64,000 nt of DNA, from positions 22,814,001-22,878,000 of the forward strand of contig JAYKKI010000029.1 in assembly GCA_039881145.1 (NCBI GenBank), written 5' to 3'. The position numbers and the translations under genes are program-made. This document shows positions 24,791-37,142 of this stretch, piece after piece. The stretch comes from Druceiella hillmani. Taxonomy: Eukaryota > Arthropoda > Insecta > Lepidoptera > Hepialidae. The notes beneath the pieces were generated by a model. That model worked only from the letters and a program-made list of their open reading frames with translations. It searched no databases and was not told the DNA's origin. Position 1 is the stretch's first letter, and each line of letters opens with the position of its first letter.

Positions 24791-25424
24791 TACGAGACTC
24801 ATTTTACTTGCGTTAATGTAACAACTGTGTTTTAATCCTAATTAAACTATTATCAAACCTTTCTAATATAATGGATATATGCTTATATTTATATGCCGCA
24901 ACAAACCCTAAGTCAATGTTGTTTATAAAGATCTTTAACTGAATCTGTAGTTTATGTATTTAAAGTTACGAATATATCTACGGATAATTTAAAATGATGG
25001 ATAATTTAAACAAATAATTTAATAATTCATATATACATAAAAATACAAATACACCCGAAACAATCGTTTAACTGATCTAATCATATTATTCGTAAAAGAC
25101 TATCTGCTACAAGCATCAATCATATTACCATTTTACGGCTAACACCCATTAGCTGTAAAATAATAATTTTAATATACATATCAATATAAAGTTCTTAAAA
25201 TATACAAACAAAATTTTCGTTAACCCTAAACTGTGAGTTAAACAATTGGGTTCTTTAGAATGCTCACTGATAGTAGTCTACTTACAACGTCGAAGTATGT
25301 TATATACTATCTGATATGAACATGTGACTTTTTATACAGAAACGTTCATTATGCTTTGTTCTCAGTAAATCGGTAAATTTATTCATGGTTATGTTAAATT
25401 TATTCATGTTTCCATATCTCAAAA
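24791..25424. other. AT-rich stretch, nothing recognised
   Basis: No structure seen. Confidence 0.5.
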
Positions 25425-25560
25425 GGAAAAACGGAGCCATTATACTCAGGTATCTGTCTGTCTATCACAGCTGTTTTCTCAGAAGCCGCATAGCGTAAAA
25501 ACTTTTTAATTTGACATAGTAATAACATATATTAACCCATACAAATCTCAATATCTAAAA
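25425..25560 (-). mobile_element. Decayed lepidopteran-type repeat remnant
   Basis: AAAAACGGAGCCATTATACT followed by GTATCTGTCTGTCTATCACA resembles the start of the same repeat class as 16880-17110 and 35600-35860 (AACGGAACCCTTATA..., then tandem GTCTGTC). Ends are not preserved. Confidence 0.45.
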
Positions 25561-26529
25561 TTTGAAAATAATTTTAGGGAAATTTTTGTAATTAATTTTC
25601 TTTTTTAATTCTATACGTAAGATATCGTTTGAAAGGTTTATTATCTTAATAAGGGCCTCAAAAATAAATTTTGAATTTTTCATAATTTTAGATACTTTAT
25701 CTTCAGAGATGTATGTTGAAGACTATGTGAAAAATCATGTTCCATCCCCTTATTTCCGAAGGAACTCAACCTAAAATATAAATAGTTTAATAGACCACTG
25801 GGTGACCACAGCGGTCGAATTCGACAGTAATATACTTACTTACTCGCTTTGTTAGAAACCCTAGGTAGGCGAGAATAAGTCAATTCAGTCTGCTGCTACA
25901 AAATTTTCATTTTGCAATTAGTGGAATAAATTTGCCTCGGCATACACTCCACAGACTATTAAAAAAGCAACGTTTGAAATCGCACAAAATAAGCAGTTCG
26001 AAACTCAATCAAACTGAAATTGTAAAATTCTTTGGCGACAATCTTTACTCTGTGCGACAATTTGACCACAGATTATTGTGTGTTTAACATTGGCAGTATG
26101 AATGTATACAATGAATCTTTTAATGTATTCGTAACACATATTATATATCAATTTTAGCTTTCTATACTCCTTCTCCAGATAAACTTTAATTATATCAAAT
26201 CTCACACTCTTCCGTGCGCGCAAAATGCTTAAAAAGTGATACAAAGTTTTCTATTCACGTATTAATATATAGAGACTATGTATCCCTAATATTTAAATGC
26301 CTAAATCTGTACTCAACCCTGGCAGTGCAAGTTTAACTCATGTTTGATAGAATTTATTAACTTTGATTACTACACGATAGCTGAATATCTGATATCCTAT
26401 GTTTCTGCTGATTGCAGATAGAAAAATAAGTCCTATCCTAGAGTAATTAATGATTGATAGACTTATTAAGTCTATCTATCAAAGCCGAGAATATTTTTTA
26501 TCATAAACAAATTCAAGTGTTCGTAGCGC
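25561..26529. other. AT-rich stretch, nothing recognised
   Basis: A 79-codon minus-strand ORF (26005-26244) lacks any recognised domain. No repeats seen. Confidence 0.45.
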
Positions 26530-26860
26530 TAAAGTCACGTAAGCGAAATCAAAAACGAGAGCTCCCCCACAGCACCGATGCGGCGCGACGTGCTGTCTCT
26601 GCGCCACTTTCTCCTGCTGTGGCAATGCGCCATCGCCGGCACGATCCATCATTGTGTTGCACCTTTATTCAAGTGTTTCCCTTCGGCGGGCCGCTCTCGT
26701 CGTGTTACCGAGCTTTGACACGCTGCCATATACGCTTTTTGCCGGCGAGGAGCAAGATTTCACGCATCTTCAGTTTTACACTTTTGTATATGTGATAAAG
26801 ATGGCGTACGTCGTGGATTGTACGACAATGAGATCCTAATGCGCAGTCAAAGAGTTTCAA
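26530..26860. promoter_or_regulatory. GC-rich island with a 46-codon ORF
   Basis: CpG-rich, with CTGCGCCACTT and AATGCGCCATCGCCGG words and AAGATGGCG (Pho-like). It may be a conserved regulatory element, and it also holds the short ORF listed separately. Confidence 0.35.
26578..26718 (+). CDS. Short ORF of 46 codons, hydrophobic N-terminus, unproven
   Basis: ATG at 26578 opens a 46-codon frame closed by TGA at 26716-26718. The N-terminus reads MRRDVLSLRHFLLLWQCAIA, a basic start followed by a hydrophobic stretch of the kind seen in signal peptides. The rest is Arg- and Cys-containing with no recognised domain. Nearly half the codons end in G or C, unlike the surroundings, but this is expected in any GC island. 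No splice donor is obvious inside it. It could be a real small protein, the first exon of a secreted protein, or a by-product of a regulatory island; the last is most likely. Confidence 0.15.
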   Translation: MRRDVLSLRHFLLLWQCAIAGTIHHCVAPLFKCFPSAGRSRRVTEL

Positions 26861-29800
26861 GTCGCGGCTTGTTACCGCTAGAAAGAGTTAGATTGTCCTT
26901 AATGTTAACAAAGAACTCGGAGTAACTCAGAGTGTCACTCTAGACAAATTTATTACACTTATTTGTTTATTTAAAAAAAAAACCACCTAATAGAATTGTT
27001 TATATTCGATTTTAATGATATTCTTTTCGGATCTCTACAACTAGACAAACAGAAATGCGTGTCATTAGAATATTTATAATATGCTGACAAAATATAAATA
27101 TTTTGTAAGTTTTATTTTTTCACGACTCGCATTAAAAAGGAAGTTTTTTCATTTTTTCAGAAGATACTCTCGAAAAATAAATCAACAAAAAATTGAGCTG
27201 ATTTTTTGAGTCTTATTTTATTCTTGGTATTCTTTTCCAAAACGTTTACCATGACTTTTGAGATTGCTTCGTCTAAAATACTTTAAATCTACAATTCTTG
27301 CTAAATTTAACTTCACAAATTAGATGACAAGAAAATTCTTATAAGTAATTTTCAACCGTAACATTTTACCAAAATCGTAAGCGACATTTTTAAACACTTA
27401 ATTATCAAGTAACACTCAAAGTAATAAAAATTTTTCATAAACGTATAAATGTTACGTATCAGTAGATAGGACGTTGGAAACGTTTAAACTGATAGGACGT
27501 TAGAATTGCTAACACTAATTAAACCGTAATTAAATAATAAAGTACGAGTAGTGTAAGTCGCATAAAAATATTATGAAAATATATTATCATAAGATTTATA
27601 ACTAAATTAGGGCTTGTACTTTTCAATAAGCTTGTACATTTTTACATTAATTATTGCTTTATTTTAGTAAACACAAAAGTAGTGAAAAAATAAAAGTATT
27701 AACAAAGAATTACAATGGAACAATAAAAAATATCCGATGATTTTTTTTTACTTGGTAACATTTATAATTTGCGTTATGCATTTTTGGAATAATGATTACA
27801 AAAAAATATCTAAGTTTAAATTTTCGATACAAAAATATTTATTATATTTTACTAAGTTAAAATGCTTTTTTGGTTCTGTTTTAATATTAAGTATGAGGTT
27901 TAAAGATATTTTTTTTGCCGATACGTTCATTCATATCCACATAACAGCGTTTATTACCCGAAGTTACCAATCTCTTTTACAATTCACCTCTAAGTAATTC
28001 ATACCGAGTTGCAGTACGACGCTACTATACAATAACTTACATCCGCTTACAAAGCCGAGCTTACAAAGTTCGCCTGTATATAATAAATATAAATTGCAGT
28101 AAACGGTAGTATACGTGGATGGTACAGATGAATGCTTACAAATAGTAAGCTCAGTTAGTTATAGACACTTTATTTAACAATTAACCATTACTGGGGATAA
28201 AGATGGTTAAAACGGTGTTATTAAATAATGTACCTAAGTAATAATTGTGAGTTATTTATATACTTTAAATTCAAACAGGTTGTCCCAGATTTTTCTTATT
28301 TTCTTCATAAATAGAGTACACTTTCAGTCGTAATTATTTTACAAGTTTAACTTCTTTAGGGAGGACAAACATCACACTAGGACCAAAACACAATTGTATT
28401 TCCCTATTAACGCGATTTTAACACCATCTGTTGGTCCTGCCAATAAATTAAACAGAAAATACTATAAAACAGGGTGCTGGAACAGTAAAATTGTTCCATC
28501 TTCCCGTATACTCATCTATTATAATCCATGTGAATATACATACATTATTCATGTTTATAGTAAAAATAACAAATTTCTTTTATTAAAAAAAATACAAAGT
28601 TTAATTAAATACTATCGTATGCAGTATGTTGTATGTTATATGTATATCAAAAACACTTTTTCATGAATGCACTCAGTTGAGAAAAGAGTTATAATGGCGT
28701 TTACGTCATAAATGGTGTTAGTGTTAAATGCTATGCTTAGTTTCTATACCATGTTCTTAATTTACGTGACACGAAACAATATTGTAACTCTTGTGGACAC
28801 AAACATTAACCATCACCAGATTTATCCGTTGTACTTAACGTTTGCGTTAATCGTCACTGCAAATCACTTTCTTTTACTTTTTTTACTCACTCACTTTCTT
28901 TTAATTTTTAACAATTCATATTGTTTTACGTATTTTATTTTGTAAGGGTGAGGATTGCAAGAAAAATTATACGCTTCCAACGTATTTATATGCAGTACTG
29001 CCAAAGGTAATTTTTGTTTTTATCACATTAACTTTTTGAAAAGCTCAATTTTCTAACAACATAAAATCCTGACAAACACTCATTTTCTTCACAACTTATA
29101 TTCTTGCTTTATATTCTTTAAAATTTATCTTTAATTTGTCTCAGCCATATTTTAATCAACTTTCAAGTCAAAATACTTTTTCCATACAGTAAATTTTCGT
29201 TTCATTTCAAGTCACTAATCTATTTATGTTACGTGCAATATAATATAGATGATTTTGCGTGCTAGTAAATTACTTCTAACGTTGAACTATGGAATGCGTA
29301 ACTGAATACATCCACAACACTATAATTGGAAAGATAGAGAAGGTTGAAATGGTTTAGTTTGATTAAAATTACAGTGAAATATTGAAGAAAAATGCGGATA
29401 TAGAAATAAAGGGAAAAGGAAAAAGTGACACACAGACATGGGTAAAATTGGAAAATTCCTGAAATCATGATATTCACAATGGTTTAACTATGTTCTTTGT
29501 ACTTTAGTTGAGTATAAAATTGTGTAACCCAATATTGTAACATAAAAACGTTTACAACATACAAATTATAAAGTAAATTTTGCAACTTTTTGTTAATTTG
29601 ATTGTCCTGTACAAGACTTTCAAACAATGTTTTTATGTATCTATAATATAATACTTTTACAAATTGTTTGTAGATTATAACTGCTGCCTGCAAAATTTTG
29701 ACATCTTTTACAGATTTTTTTATAGATTCAGATTGTTTTTTGCAAAAAAGTTCCTACATTATTCTAATGCAGCTGTAAGGGCTTAAATATTTAACTAGAG

Positions 29801-30180
29801 TTAAAATTGCAGTCGATGCATTTTAACTTCTATCACTTACGTCGGCATTGCTCAATTCTCATATAATGATTTAAATTTCATATTAATTCAATAAAGCGTT
29901 TTCACGCCAAGCCCTGAAATAAAAATAAGCTAATAAAACTTTCCCCTTTATAAAATGATGATAAATATAGAAAAGTATAATTGATATCCACTGAACATCG
30001 TGCTTCGAGGGTATAAACACAGGTATTTTTTACAAAACTTAGTGTTAAATCATAAGTTAAGTTAACCTTAACCAACAATATAAAATAAGAAACTTAAATC
30101 GAATAGCCCCTTTTGTAAAAAGTGATAACGAGTTAACGATTGAATTATGCAAAGCCAATTGCTTTAAATTATGGCTTCTT
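26861..30180. other. AT-rich stretch, nothing recognised
   Basis: Long, very AT-rich DNA. Several 60-90 codon ORFs (27737-27997, 28394-28666, 28712-28945, 29262-29693) are rich in Phe, Tyr, Ile, Leu and Asn as expected by chance from AT composition. No tandem repeats or element ends were seen. Confidence 0.5.
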
Positions 30181-30266
30181 AATTACAACAGACACTCGTC
30201 CCGCATAATAGGCCCACTCTCGAACGGAGCACAATCGGAATTTTGTATACGAGTTCACCCACTTAC

Positions 30267-30375
30267 GCAGACGCCGATATCAGTTGACATTGCGATAAAG
30301 GAGAGCGATTCTCGCTGAGTTCCCACGCCGAACCGAGACTTACTCATTGGTTGTTCACGCAAGTTGTCCAGAAGA
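30267..30375 (-). CDS. Candidate coding exon (minus strand), unidentified
   Basis: On the minus strand GCTACTGCCTGCACAG is a plausible acceptor and TCTGC|GTAAGTGG a strong donor. The 109 nt between them encode, after one leading base, 36 uninterrupted codons starting LLDNLREQPMSKSRFGVGTQ. Alternatively translation starts at the internal ATG (30347), giving 27 codons (MSKSRFGVGTQRES...) and making this a first coding exon with a phase-0 donor. About 20 of 36 codons end in G or C against an AT-rich background. No family is recognised. It is 3 kb from the other minus-strand candidate, but their phases do not fit direct splicing. A conserved non-coding element is the main alternative. Confidence 0.25.
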
Positions 30376-30459
30376 CTGTGCAGGCAGTAGCTACCCATAT
30401 ACAAGAAAACTTTATAGGAGATCTTATCCGTTAGTAGCCTTGTTTTTTTCAAACATTAT

Positions 30460-31711
30460 TCAGTAATTTTAGTAATATACTCGACGTCGATCAATTGATC
30501 CGATCTATTGCATAACCATAACTTAGTCAACCCTTTAATTTCTTTTCTAAGTTATAAGATAAGTATTCGTACCATATTTTCCACTCAAGCGACGTAGCGC
30601 TAATTTCCTGCTGAGCATTCTTGCGATCATTATATATATTATTACTTTTTTCATTCAAATTTTCTTACGTGGCTAATGTAAGTATCGGAGATTCAAAATC
30701 AACTCAAACTAAGAAAATATTTTGTATGGGTTCGCAATTCACTCGAAAATTAAAAATAAATTTTAAGTTGTTAAAAGTTCTCATTCTCGTACAACATGGC
30801 AATTTTTATTTTTCAAAATAATTTACTACCTTTTAAATCTAAAATGAAAGGAGTCTCCAAATCATTCAGTTTGATAGTATAGACAGAAAGTTATAAATTG
30901 GAAAAAAAAACTAAAATAAGCGCAAAATACATTTTGATAATTTTTGACATTTTGATAATTTTTTTACGACTTTTTTTTACGTTTTTTATAACAGTTATAA
31001 AAAAAGTCCAAAAAACGTTTATTTTGCCAACGACCATAAATCAAAACGAATCGCTATAGCGAAAAAAGAGCGATTAGAATAAACCTGATATCTAGCTAAA
31101 TTTAGAGAAATTAAAAAAATGTCTTGACCCGGTGAATATAGTCATTTCGTGCCTTTTGGTAAATATCCAGTCAGCCAAAATTAATTAAGACAGACAAAAA
31201 AAGCAAGGTATAGATACTTCAAATTACCGCGACATATTAACAATACACTAAGCCATTCAAATCAAAATAATTGCCACGTTGTACATTTGTTTTAGACGCT
31301 TAATTCGATGTTGACTTTGTTTGGTTACATAATGTATATATATATATAATTACAGCTTAAATAATTAATTTGTGTATATGTGTTACTTGCCCTAAGTAAA
31401 TACTAAATTATATTATAGTTGACGTTTTATAACATGCTGTTTGAGAAACCGTTTTATTGTGTAAGGATTTAATTGAGAAATTCATTCAGATCGTACTATT
31501 TTTATAAATTCTGTTTCAATAGTGTGTCGTTGTCATTTTTTTATTTATTATAGCTTCAAAAACAGGGTAAGTTAACATTTTTCTTTAAAATGATTAACAT
31601 GTATTTTTTTTGTTTAATTAGACATACGGTTAGCTTCATTTTTATTGCCTATTTTTTCGCTAGAACGATCTGTTTAGATTTACGATCGTTCGCAAAAGAA
31701 ACAGTTTTTAT

Positions 31712-31718
<7 letters not shown>
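30460..31718. other. AT-rich stretch, small inverted repeat
   Basis: TTTTTTATAAC/GTTATAAAAAA near 30983-31005 is a short palindrome. No other structure was seen. Confidence 0.45.

Positions 31719-31766
<48 letters not shown>
31719..31766. repeat. (TA)n microsatellite
   Basis: About 24 TA units, with Tyr-Ile ORF shadows on both strands. Confidence 0.95.
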
Positions 31767-31768
<2 letters not shown>

Positions 31769-33387
31769 TTTATAACTTTTGCGAAAAAAGAAGTCATGAA
31801 AAAACGATAAAAAATATTCGTGATATCTTAACAAATAAAACAAAAAACATATTAGTCGTGTTGATTTCCGCGTTGTGAACAGAGCTTTTCATTTGGTAAA
31901 CGTTTATTTTAATTATACAAAATATTCTATTAATTAGGGTAACATAAAAAAAAGTTTTTATTCGATTTTAAGTAAACTTGCTTCAGAAGTTTTACAATGC
32001 AAAAAGATCTTTTATATTGATAAAGAATACGCCGTTCGGTCACAGGTAGCGTCTTAAATATAAAGTTGTATTGATGTAGTCATAAGTAAAAGATATGAAA
32101 CAGCCATCGACAATTGAACCTCCATCGGAACTCGATTGTACACTTAAATATAACGGTGCTACCTGATTATTTTATAAAAGCAAACTTATCAAACTGCGTA
32201 TATACATTCAGAAAATCATCGATATTATGCAACCGAAAGTTTCGATCAATCAATAGCAAAAATTGCGATTACATATGCGTTACAAGTGCCAATTGTTGCT
32301 TTGCAATAATTATCTTATTGTGATTCTTTCCGTATATTTCTTCCGTTTCGTATCTGAATCACGTAACTATATCAGTTAAAAGACGTAGGCTGTGACCCTC
32401 GTTCGAGGTGAAAGCACCAGACAAGAACGTACGAATTTCTTGTGTAAGTGTACTCGAAATGTAATTGAAATTTAAATATTTATTTACATGTCCAACGACC
32501 AACGAAACCAGCTTTGACATTGATTGTAACATGGACACAATTTTTTTTATTTTGTTTATTTATAGCAATATTTATAATATTTTGATAATCATTATTTAAT
32601 TAGTTTCTATTTTAGTCATAATTCCGACATTTGTGTATTTATCTTCAAAGTCAATTAAGTTAATGACATATATTAAAATATTTAAAAGACCCGGTGAATC
32701 CGATCTAGTGATCTTGATCGGCTCGTGCATGATGGGCAAGTTGTCATAGTGCTGTACAAACGTCAAAAGAATATATCGATCAATCAACATAATTGTTTTT
32801 TTAAGTACCCTACTTTTCTAAACCAGCAATATTCCAGATGGATTCTAGTGAATTTTGGTTAGGCAGTTTTAGTAAGTGATATTTGAAATGAAATTTCTTA
32901 CAGAGAGCTTCGGCATGTAACAAATATAAAGGAATAAATTAGCGAGAACGACACGGCTGAGGATCCTCACATACCGTCATTGATCAAACGTCAACGTGCC
33001 TATTCGGCTGTTTCTGCCTCCTGCTTCTGATGTATGCATTCTCAACCAGCATCTCCACTCAATGCTACAAAAGTACACGTTACTCGTGTGACTTGACCGT
33101 TTCGAACTTTGAATGTTTTTAACATTATTGTTTCATAACACTTCATTATTTTGTTTCTCATGATTTCGTAATTTTATTTCTTGTCTAGTGATACAACCTT
33201 TCAAGGTGTATTTGTTTTGTACGAGGCGCATAAAACGTAATAAGTTTCACGTTTGTTTATTAAATGTCATCTATATGTGTAACACATGTCAAGTTGTTAA
33301 CTGATTCACAACGATATGGAACATAGGTTTATTGTGATTGTTATTGTATTTTAACAAACATATAAAGATATTAAGGATTTTACTGAC
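31767..33387. other. Mostly AT-rich stretch with GC-richer patches
   Basis: Slightly GC-richer patches at 32385-32440 and 32940-33060 have no recognised gene. A tRNA search by eye for A and B boxes was negative. Confidence 0.45.
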
Positions 33388-33523
33388 CGTTGTCGTCGTG
33401 GGCCTTTGACAGTATGGCACATTGCGGGGAGCCGAGTCCAATTCTCGGCTGCTCGTCGAGCGGGGCTGGACTGGTGTTCTGATTGACTGTAGGGGATTGC
33501 TCTTGTAGCAATAAGTTCGCCAT
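33388..33523 (-). CDS. Candidate first coding exon (minus strand), unidentified
   Basis: On the minus strand an ATG at 33523 with context ACATATGGCG, preceded by an in-frame TAA four codons upstream, opens 45 codons (MANLLLQEQSPTVNQNTSPA, then PLDEQPRIGLGS... to ...HDDN). They end one base into the next codon at CAACG|GTCAGTAA, a good donor in phase 1. About 28 of 45 codons end in G or C although the flanks are strongly AT-rich, and the translation is hydrophilic, Pro/Gln/Asn-rich and low in Phe and Ile, unlike the chance ORFs nearby. It would be a disordered N-terminus without a signal peptide. An overlapping frame is also open, so composition alone could explain it. An acceptor at CCCCTACAG (exon from about 33492) is another reading. 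Product unknown. Confidence 0.35.
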
Positions 33524-33529
33524 ATGTAT

Positions 33530-34971
33530 TAATTAGATATATTAAAGTAGATAAATAAATAAATTTAGGTATCATCTGTAATTAAAAACAACTATTGCAT
33601 TTTTACTCTATTTTAATAAAAACTAATTCAAAAAAAAAATTTCCTTTGAATGGTATACAAATGAAAATATTTAGGAAACTCAAAGGAACAAAAAGTTTAC
33701 AGAAAACCGCAGAAAACGTATTTTAATAGAATCACTTTCATATTTATAACAAATTCTAATTTGTAGGACGTGTCTTGTTTACTTCAACAATTTTTTAGTT
33801 ATTTTGTCTATAGTGTTTATTTTTAAAAATTTATAAACGTTCGGAAAGACAAATTCAGTGGTATTAAGTAATCGATTTTCTAAAAATTACTTAATGGAAA
33901 TAGATATGACATTTACTTTAATATAAAAAACTCAAACAATGAATATGACTAAAATTATGCCTAAAATTTTGGAATTCGTTTAGGAATATAAAATAATTTT
34001 TTAAGTTTTTTTAAACTAAATTCATAATAAAAATAAATGAATTTTTTAGCAAATAATTTATTGGTTTGTACCAACAATTTTAAATAAGATATTTAAGTTC
34101 TTTAAAATAATAGTTAGTTCTTTTAAATAAGAAAAACAAAAATAGGTAAAATTAAAATAATTGAAAAAATATGTAACATTTTTTTTTTTAAATCTATTAT
34201 TATACATAAGCATGTGAATGAAGGGGTACTATATGCGTAAAAGATTTTTATAATTAAGTTGGAAAATAATAAACTCATCATCTCTGTCCATTGGCGTTTG
34301 CTCATGTAGAAGCGAAACAGAATATTTCTGCTTCTCTCCAAACTATAAAGTTGTTTTTCTCTTGCAGCATAAAAGCATGGAAGTAGCTGTGCCTTGTAAC
34401 AAGAACTTTATTTGCCATCTGTTTCAATAAAGCTTTGCAATATTATATTTTACCTAGTAGATCGTCTTGGATGGAGATAAATCAACATTTTCTTCTTTGA
34501 AGCTTTGGGATCTTTGGTGGTATCATAGGATACAGATCCCTGTTTTTAAGCGTACATTGCGTGTTGCTTTGTTCCCTTTTCGCCTTGAACGGCATGCATG
34601 AAGCCTGACCACTCTAAGTGCTCGTCATAAAAGCTCCATATTAGTTTGTTACATAAAATTAAGGGATACGCTATTTATATTAAATACGTTCAAGAAACGT
34701 CTATAACATTCCAAAAATCGCAGGAAAAAGTTGGGTTTTATTGCTGACCAACTTAATATTTATCATATATTTAATGTCACTGTATATTTAAGTGGTCTAC
34801 GTTATTTGCTTTTGTTGAAAGCAATATGCTTTCAAACTGATGACGGGAATATTTATTATAAAAAGTAAAAAGTTTAATTTTAATCAGTATAACCGTTCGG
34901 GATTATTAATTGATTCTAAAACATACAAATGTAACAAATAAACTCATAAACGTCAGAAAAGGTCATAAACC
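33530..34971. other. AT-rich stretch, nothing recognised
   Basis: A GC-richer patch near 34480-34630 is unexplained. No repeats or plausible exons were seen. Confidence 0.45.
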
Positions 34972-35003
34972 TCAGGTTTAAATGAATTGTCATTTAAACC
35001 TGA
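34972..35003. repeat. Perfect 14-bp-arm palindrome
   Basis: TCAGGTTTAAATGA (34972-34985) and TCATTTAAACCTGA (34990-35003) are perfect reverse complements separated by ATTG. Confidence 0.9.
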
Positions 35004-35599
35004 CGGTCAATTTTTTAAACTATCGATACTAGAGATCTAGGCATCACTAAATCCCGAACCGACGAACAGTGGCAGCGGCAGCGACATGGACAGTTAGGTT
35101 AACTGCGGCTATGAGAAACGGTTTAAACACTTCCAATAGATTAATTGTTATATTTATTGCTTAGAAAATGTATATTGCTGTGTTACATACAATTTGGTAT
35201 GTATTGAGCTGAGATAGTATTATTGTCATATACAGGATACAGGTCGATAGCAGTTAATTGCGTTTTATTTTATAATTAGATGGAAAATAAGTTGTAGTTT
35301 TTTTTTAAGTTTTGCATGAGCTATATGTTATATAAAATTAAAATAAAGCATTTTGACATTTTTACACATAGAATATTACAGTAAAGAGCTTTATAATTAT
35401 TTCTAAAGCTTTATTGGCTATGTATTTGCATACAATAATTCTAAAGAAATAAAAAAGAATAATGAAGCCTGCACTTTCAAGTTTTAAAATAATTTTAGCC
35501 AAAGAGAGTTTTTTTCTTTATTTCGAGTTATTTTCAAAATCTTTTCTGGCATGAAATAAAGTTCTTTCAAAAATTTATAGTTCATTTAACATTTGAGAC
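35004..35599. other. AT-rich stretch with a short GC-richer patch
   Basis: 35040-35115 is GC-richer (GGCAGCGGCAGCGACATGG). The rest has nothing recognised. Confidence 0.45.
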
Positions 35600-35860
35600 T
35601 TGTTTTTTTTTAGGTAAAAGGAGTAGTAGGTTTTTCCATAGTGAAAGAAAGAACCCTTATAATTTTATTATTTTATGTCCGTCCGTCTGTCACAGCCTTA
35701 CAGTTTCAATAGTTGTACATTAAATTTTACTAGTAAATATTTCAGATGGAGACCGCAATTAAAATGTGACATTATGTTTAAAAAAATCTATTTTTCTCAC
35801 CGTATATGTAATGTGGAGGCGTACAATTATTTTTAATACATCTTGTTGAGTAGGGTATTA
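35600..35860 (+). mobile_element. Decayed lepidopteran-type repeat remnant
   Basis: GAACCCTTATAATTTTATTA is followed by GTCCGTCCGTCTGTCACAGC and later by TTTCTCACCGTATATGTAAT and GTGGAGGCGTACAATTATTT. This is the same word order, in plus orientation, as the remnant at 21030-21262. Ends are not defined. Confidence 0.5.
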
Positions 35861-35987
35861 CTAAGAAATCTTTTAAAATGAAATCGGGATTTCATTCACC
35901 GTTTTTTAAAATTTTTTTTCAAATTAAAGTTTGAAAATCACAATCAAATCATTAAAAAAAATCTAAATATAAAAATATATAAAAAAA

Positions 35988-35991
<4 letters not shown>

Positions 35992-36052
<61 letters not shown>
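35992..36052. repeat. (TA)n microsatellite
   Basis: About 30 TA units. Confidence 0.95.
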
Positions 36053-36053
<1 letters not shown>

Positions 36054-36639
36054 GGAATTAGACGTTTTTTATTCACTTCACCTCTTTTCTTTTCATTTAG
36101 GTACAGCTATTTTTTTTGGAAGCAAATTATCGGCGTCAATATAAAAATAACAACTTATTATTCTATAACTTAAAAAAACGTATCGTATAAAAATTACCGT
36201 AAAATTAATTTTCTGGCAAATTACATTTTTGAAAATCTACTTACGTTTTTTGGACAAGAGCTCACTCTATTAAATGTGATACCAATAATTTTTCCACACT
36301 TTCTAATTATTTAAAAATGAGTTAAACTCATAATTGAAAACAATGTTATTGCTAATTTAAATCGAATTTCCGGTTTTGAGTAGTACGAGAACACGCGTGA
36401 CATTTATTAACGTTTGTCTCAAAGCAACGACCTGTAGTTGCCCAAAGCTTCTTACTTTAACTGTTCCCTCTAAACCTTAGTGCCATCGTCCGGTTTAAGA
36501 GTTTATAATCGTTTCGATATATCAGTTTATATGACCAATTAGTTAAAATTCGAGAGTAATTTGTTGTGTTGAAACGTTAATTGATAGTTAAAATTATTTT
36601 TGTTCGACTTCCGTTGGTAAATTTACTGCTTTTTATTAC
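36053..36639. other. AT-rich stretch, nothing recognised
   Basis: A GC-richer patch at 36380-36500 has no gene structure. Confidence 0.45.
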
Positions 36640-36790
36640 GAGAACGCTCTTAAATACACAAATCGAGACTGCCAGTGTTATGTGGCCATTAGCCGCTTAT
36701 CAGCCGTGGAAGAAGCGTTAGGAAATTGTTAACAATTTCTTATGCTGCCGCGTCGTCGAGCGTCGGTCGGATAACGGTGAGTTGAAGTTA
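36640..36790. promoter_or_regulatory. GC-rich island with an 18-bp perfect palindrome
   Basis: Contains GTGGCCATTAGCCGC (Pho-like core GCCATTA) and the perfect palindrome GAAATTGTTAACAATTTC at 36722-36739. GGATAACG|GTGAGTTG fits a plus-strand splice donor at about 36776, so an untranslated exon is possible. No ATG-led frame supports coding. Confidence 0.35.
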
Positions 36791-37142
36791 TTAATAATGA
36801 ATTGATTAATATTTAGCATGGTTTAGTTACACGCATTTGTGTTAAAATAAATTAAGTAATTGCATTCCATTTTAGTTTTCTACTTTATATAACAGAAATT
36901 TACCTATATGTATATAACTATTTACATAAATACGAACACACATATTTCGAAAATAGAATCAATTTATGTTTTTAATAGAATGAATTCAAACGCACATTTT
37001 AATATCAGATCAGAAAGTTTTGTTATTAGTCGTAAATTTCGATTTAAACTTAATGAAAAAAAAAAATTATAAAAAAATAATGTCACATTTAACAAATAAG
37101 TAAATAAGTTTTGATATATTTGTACATATTGTTTCAAAAATA

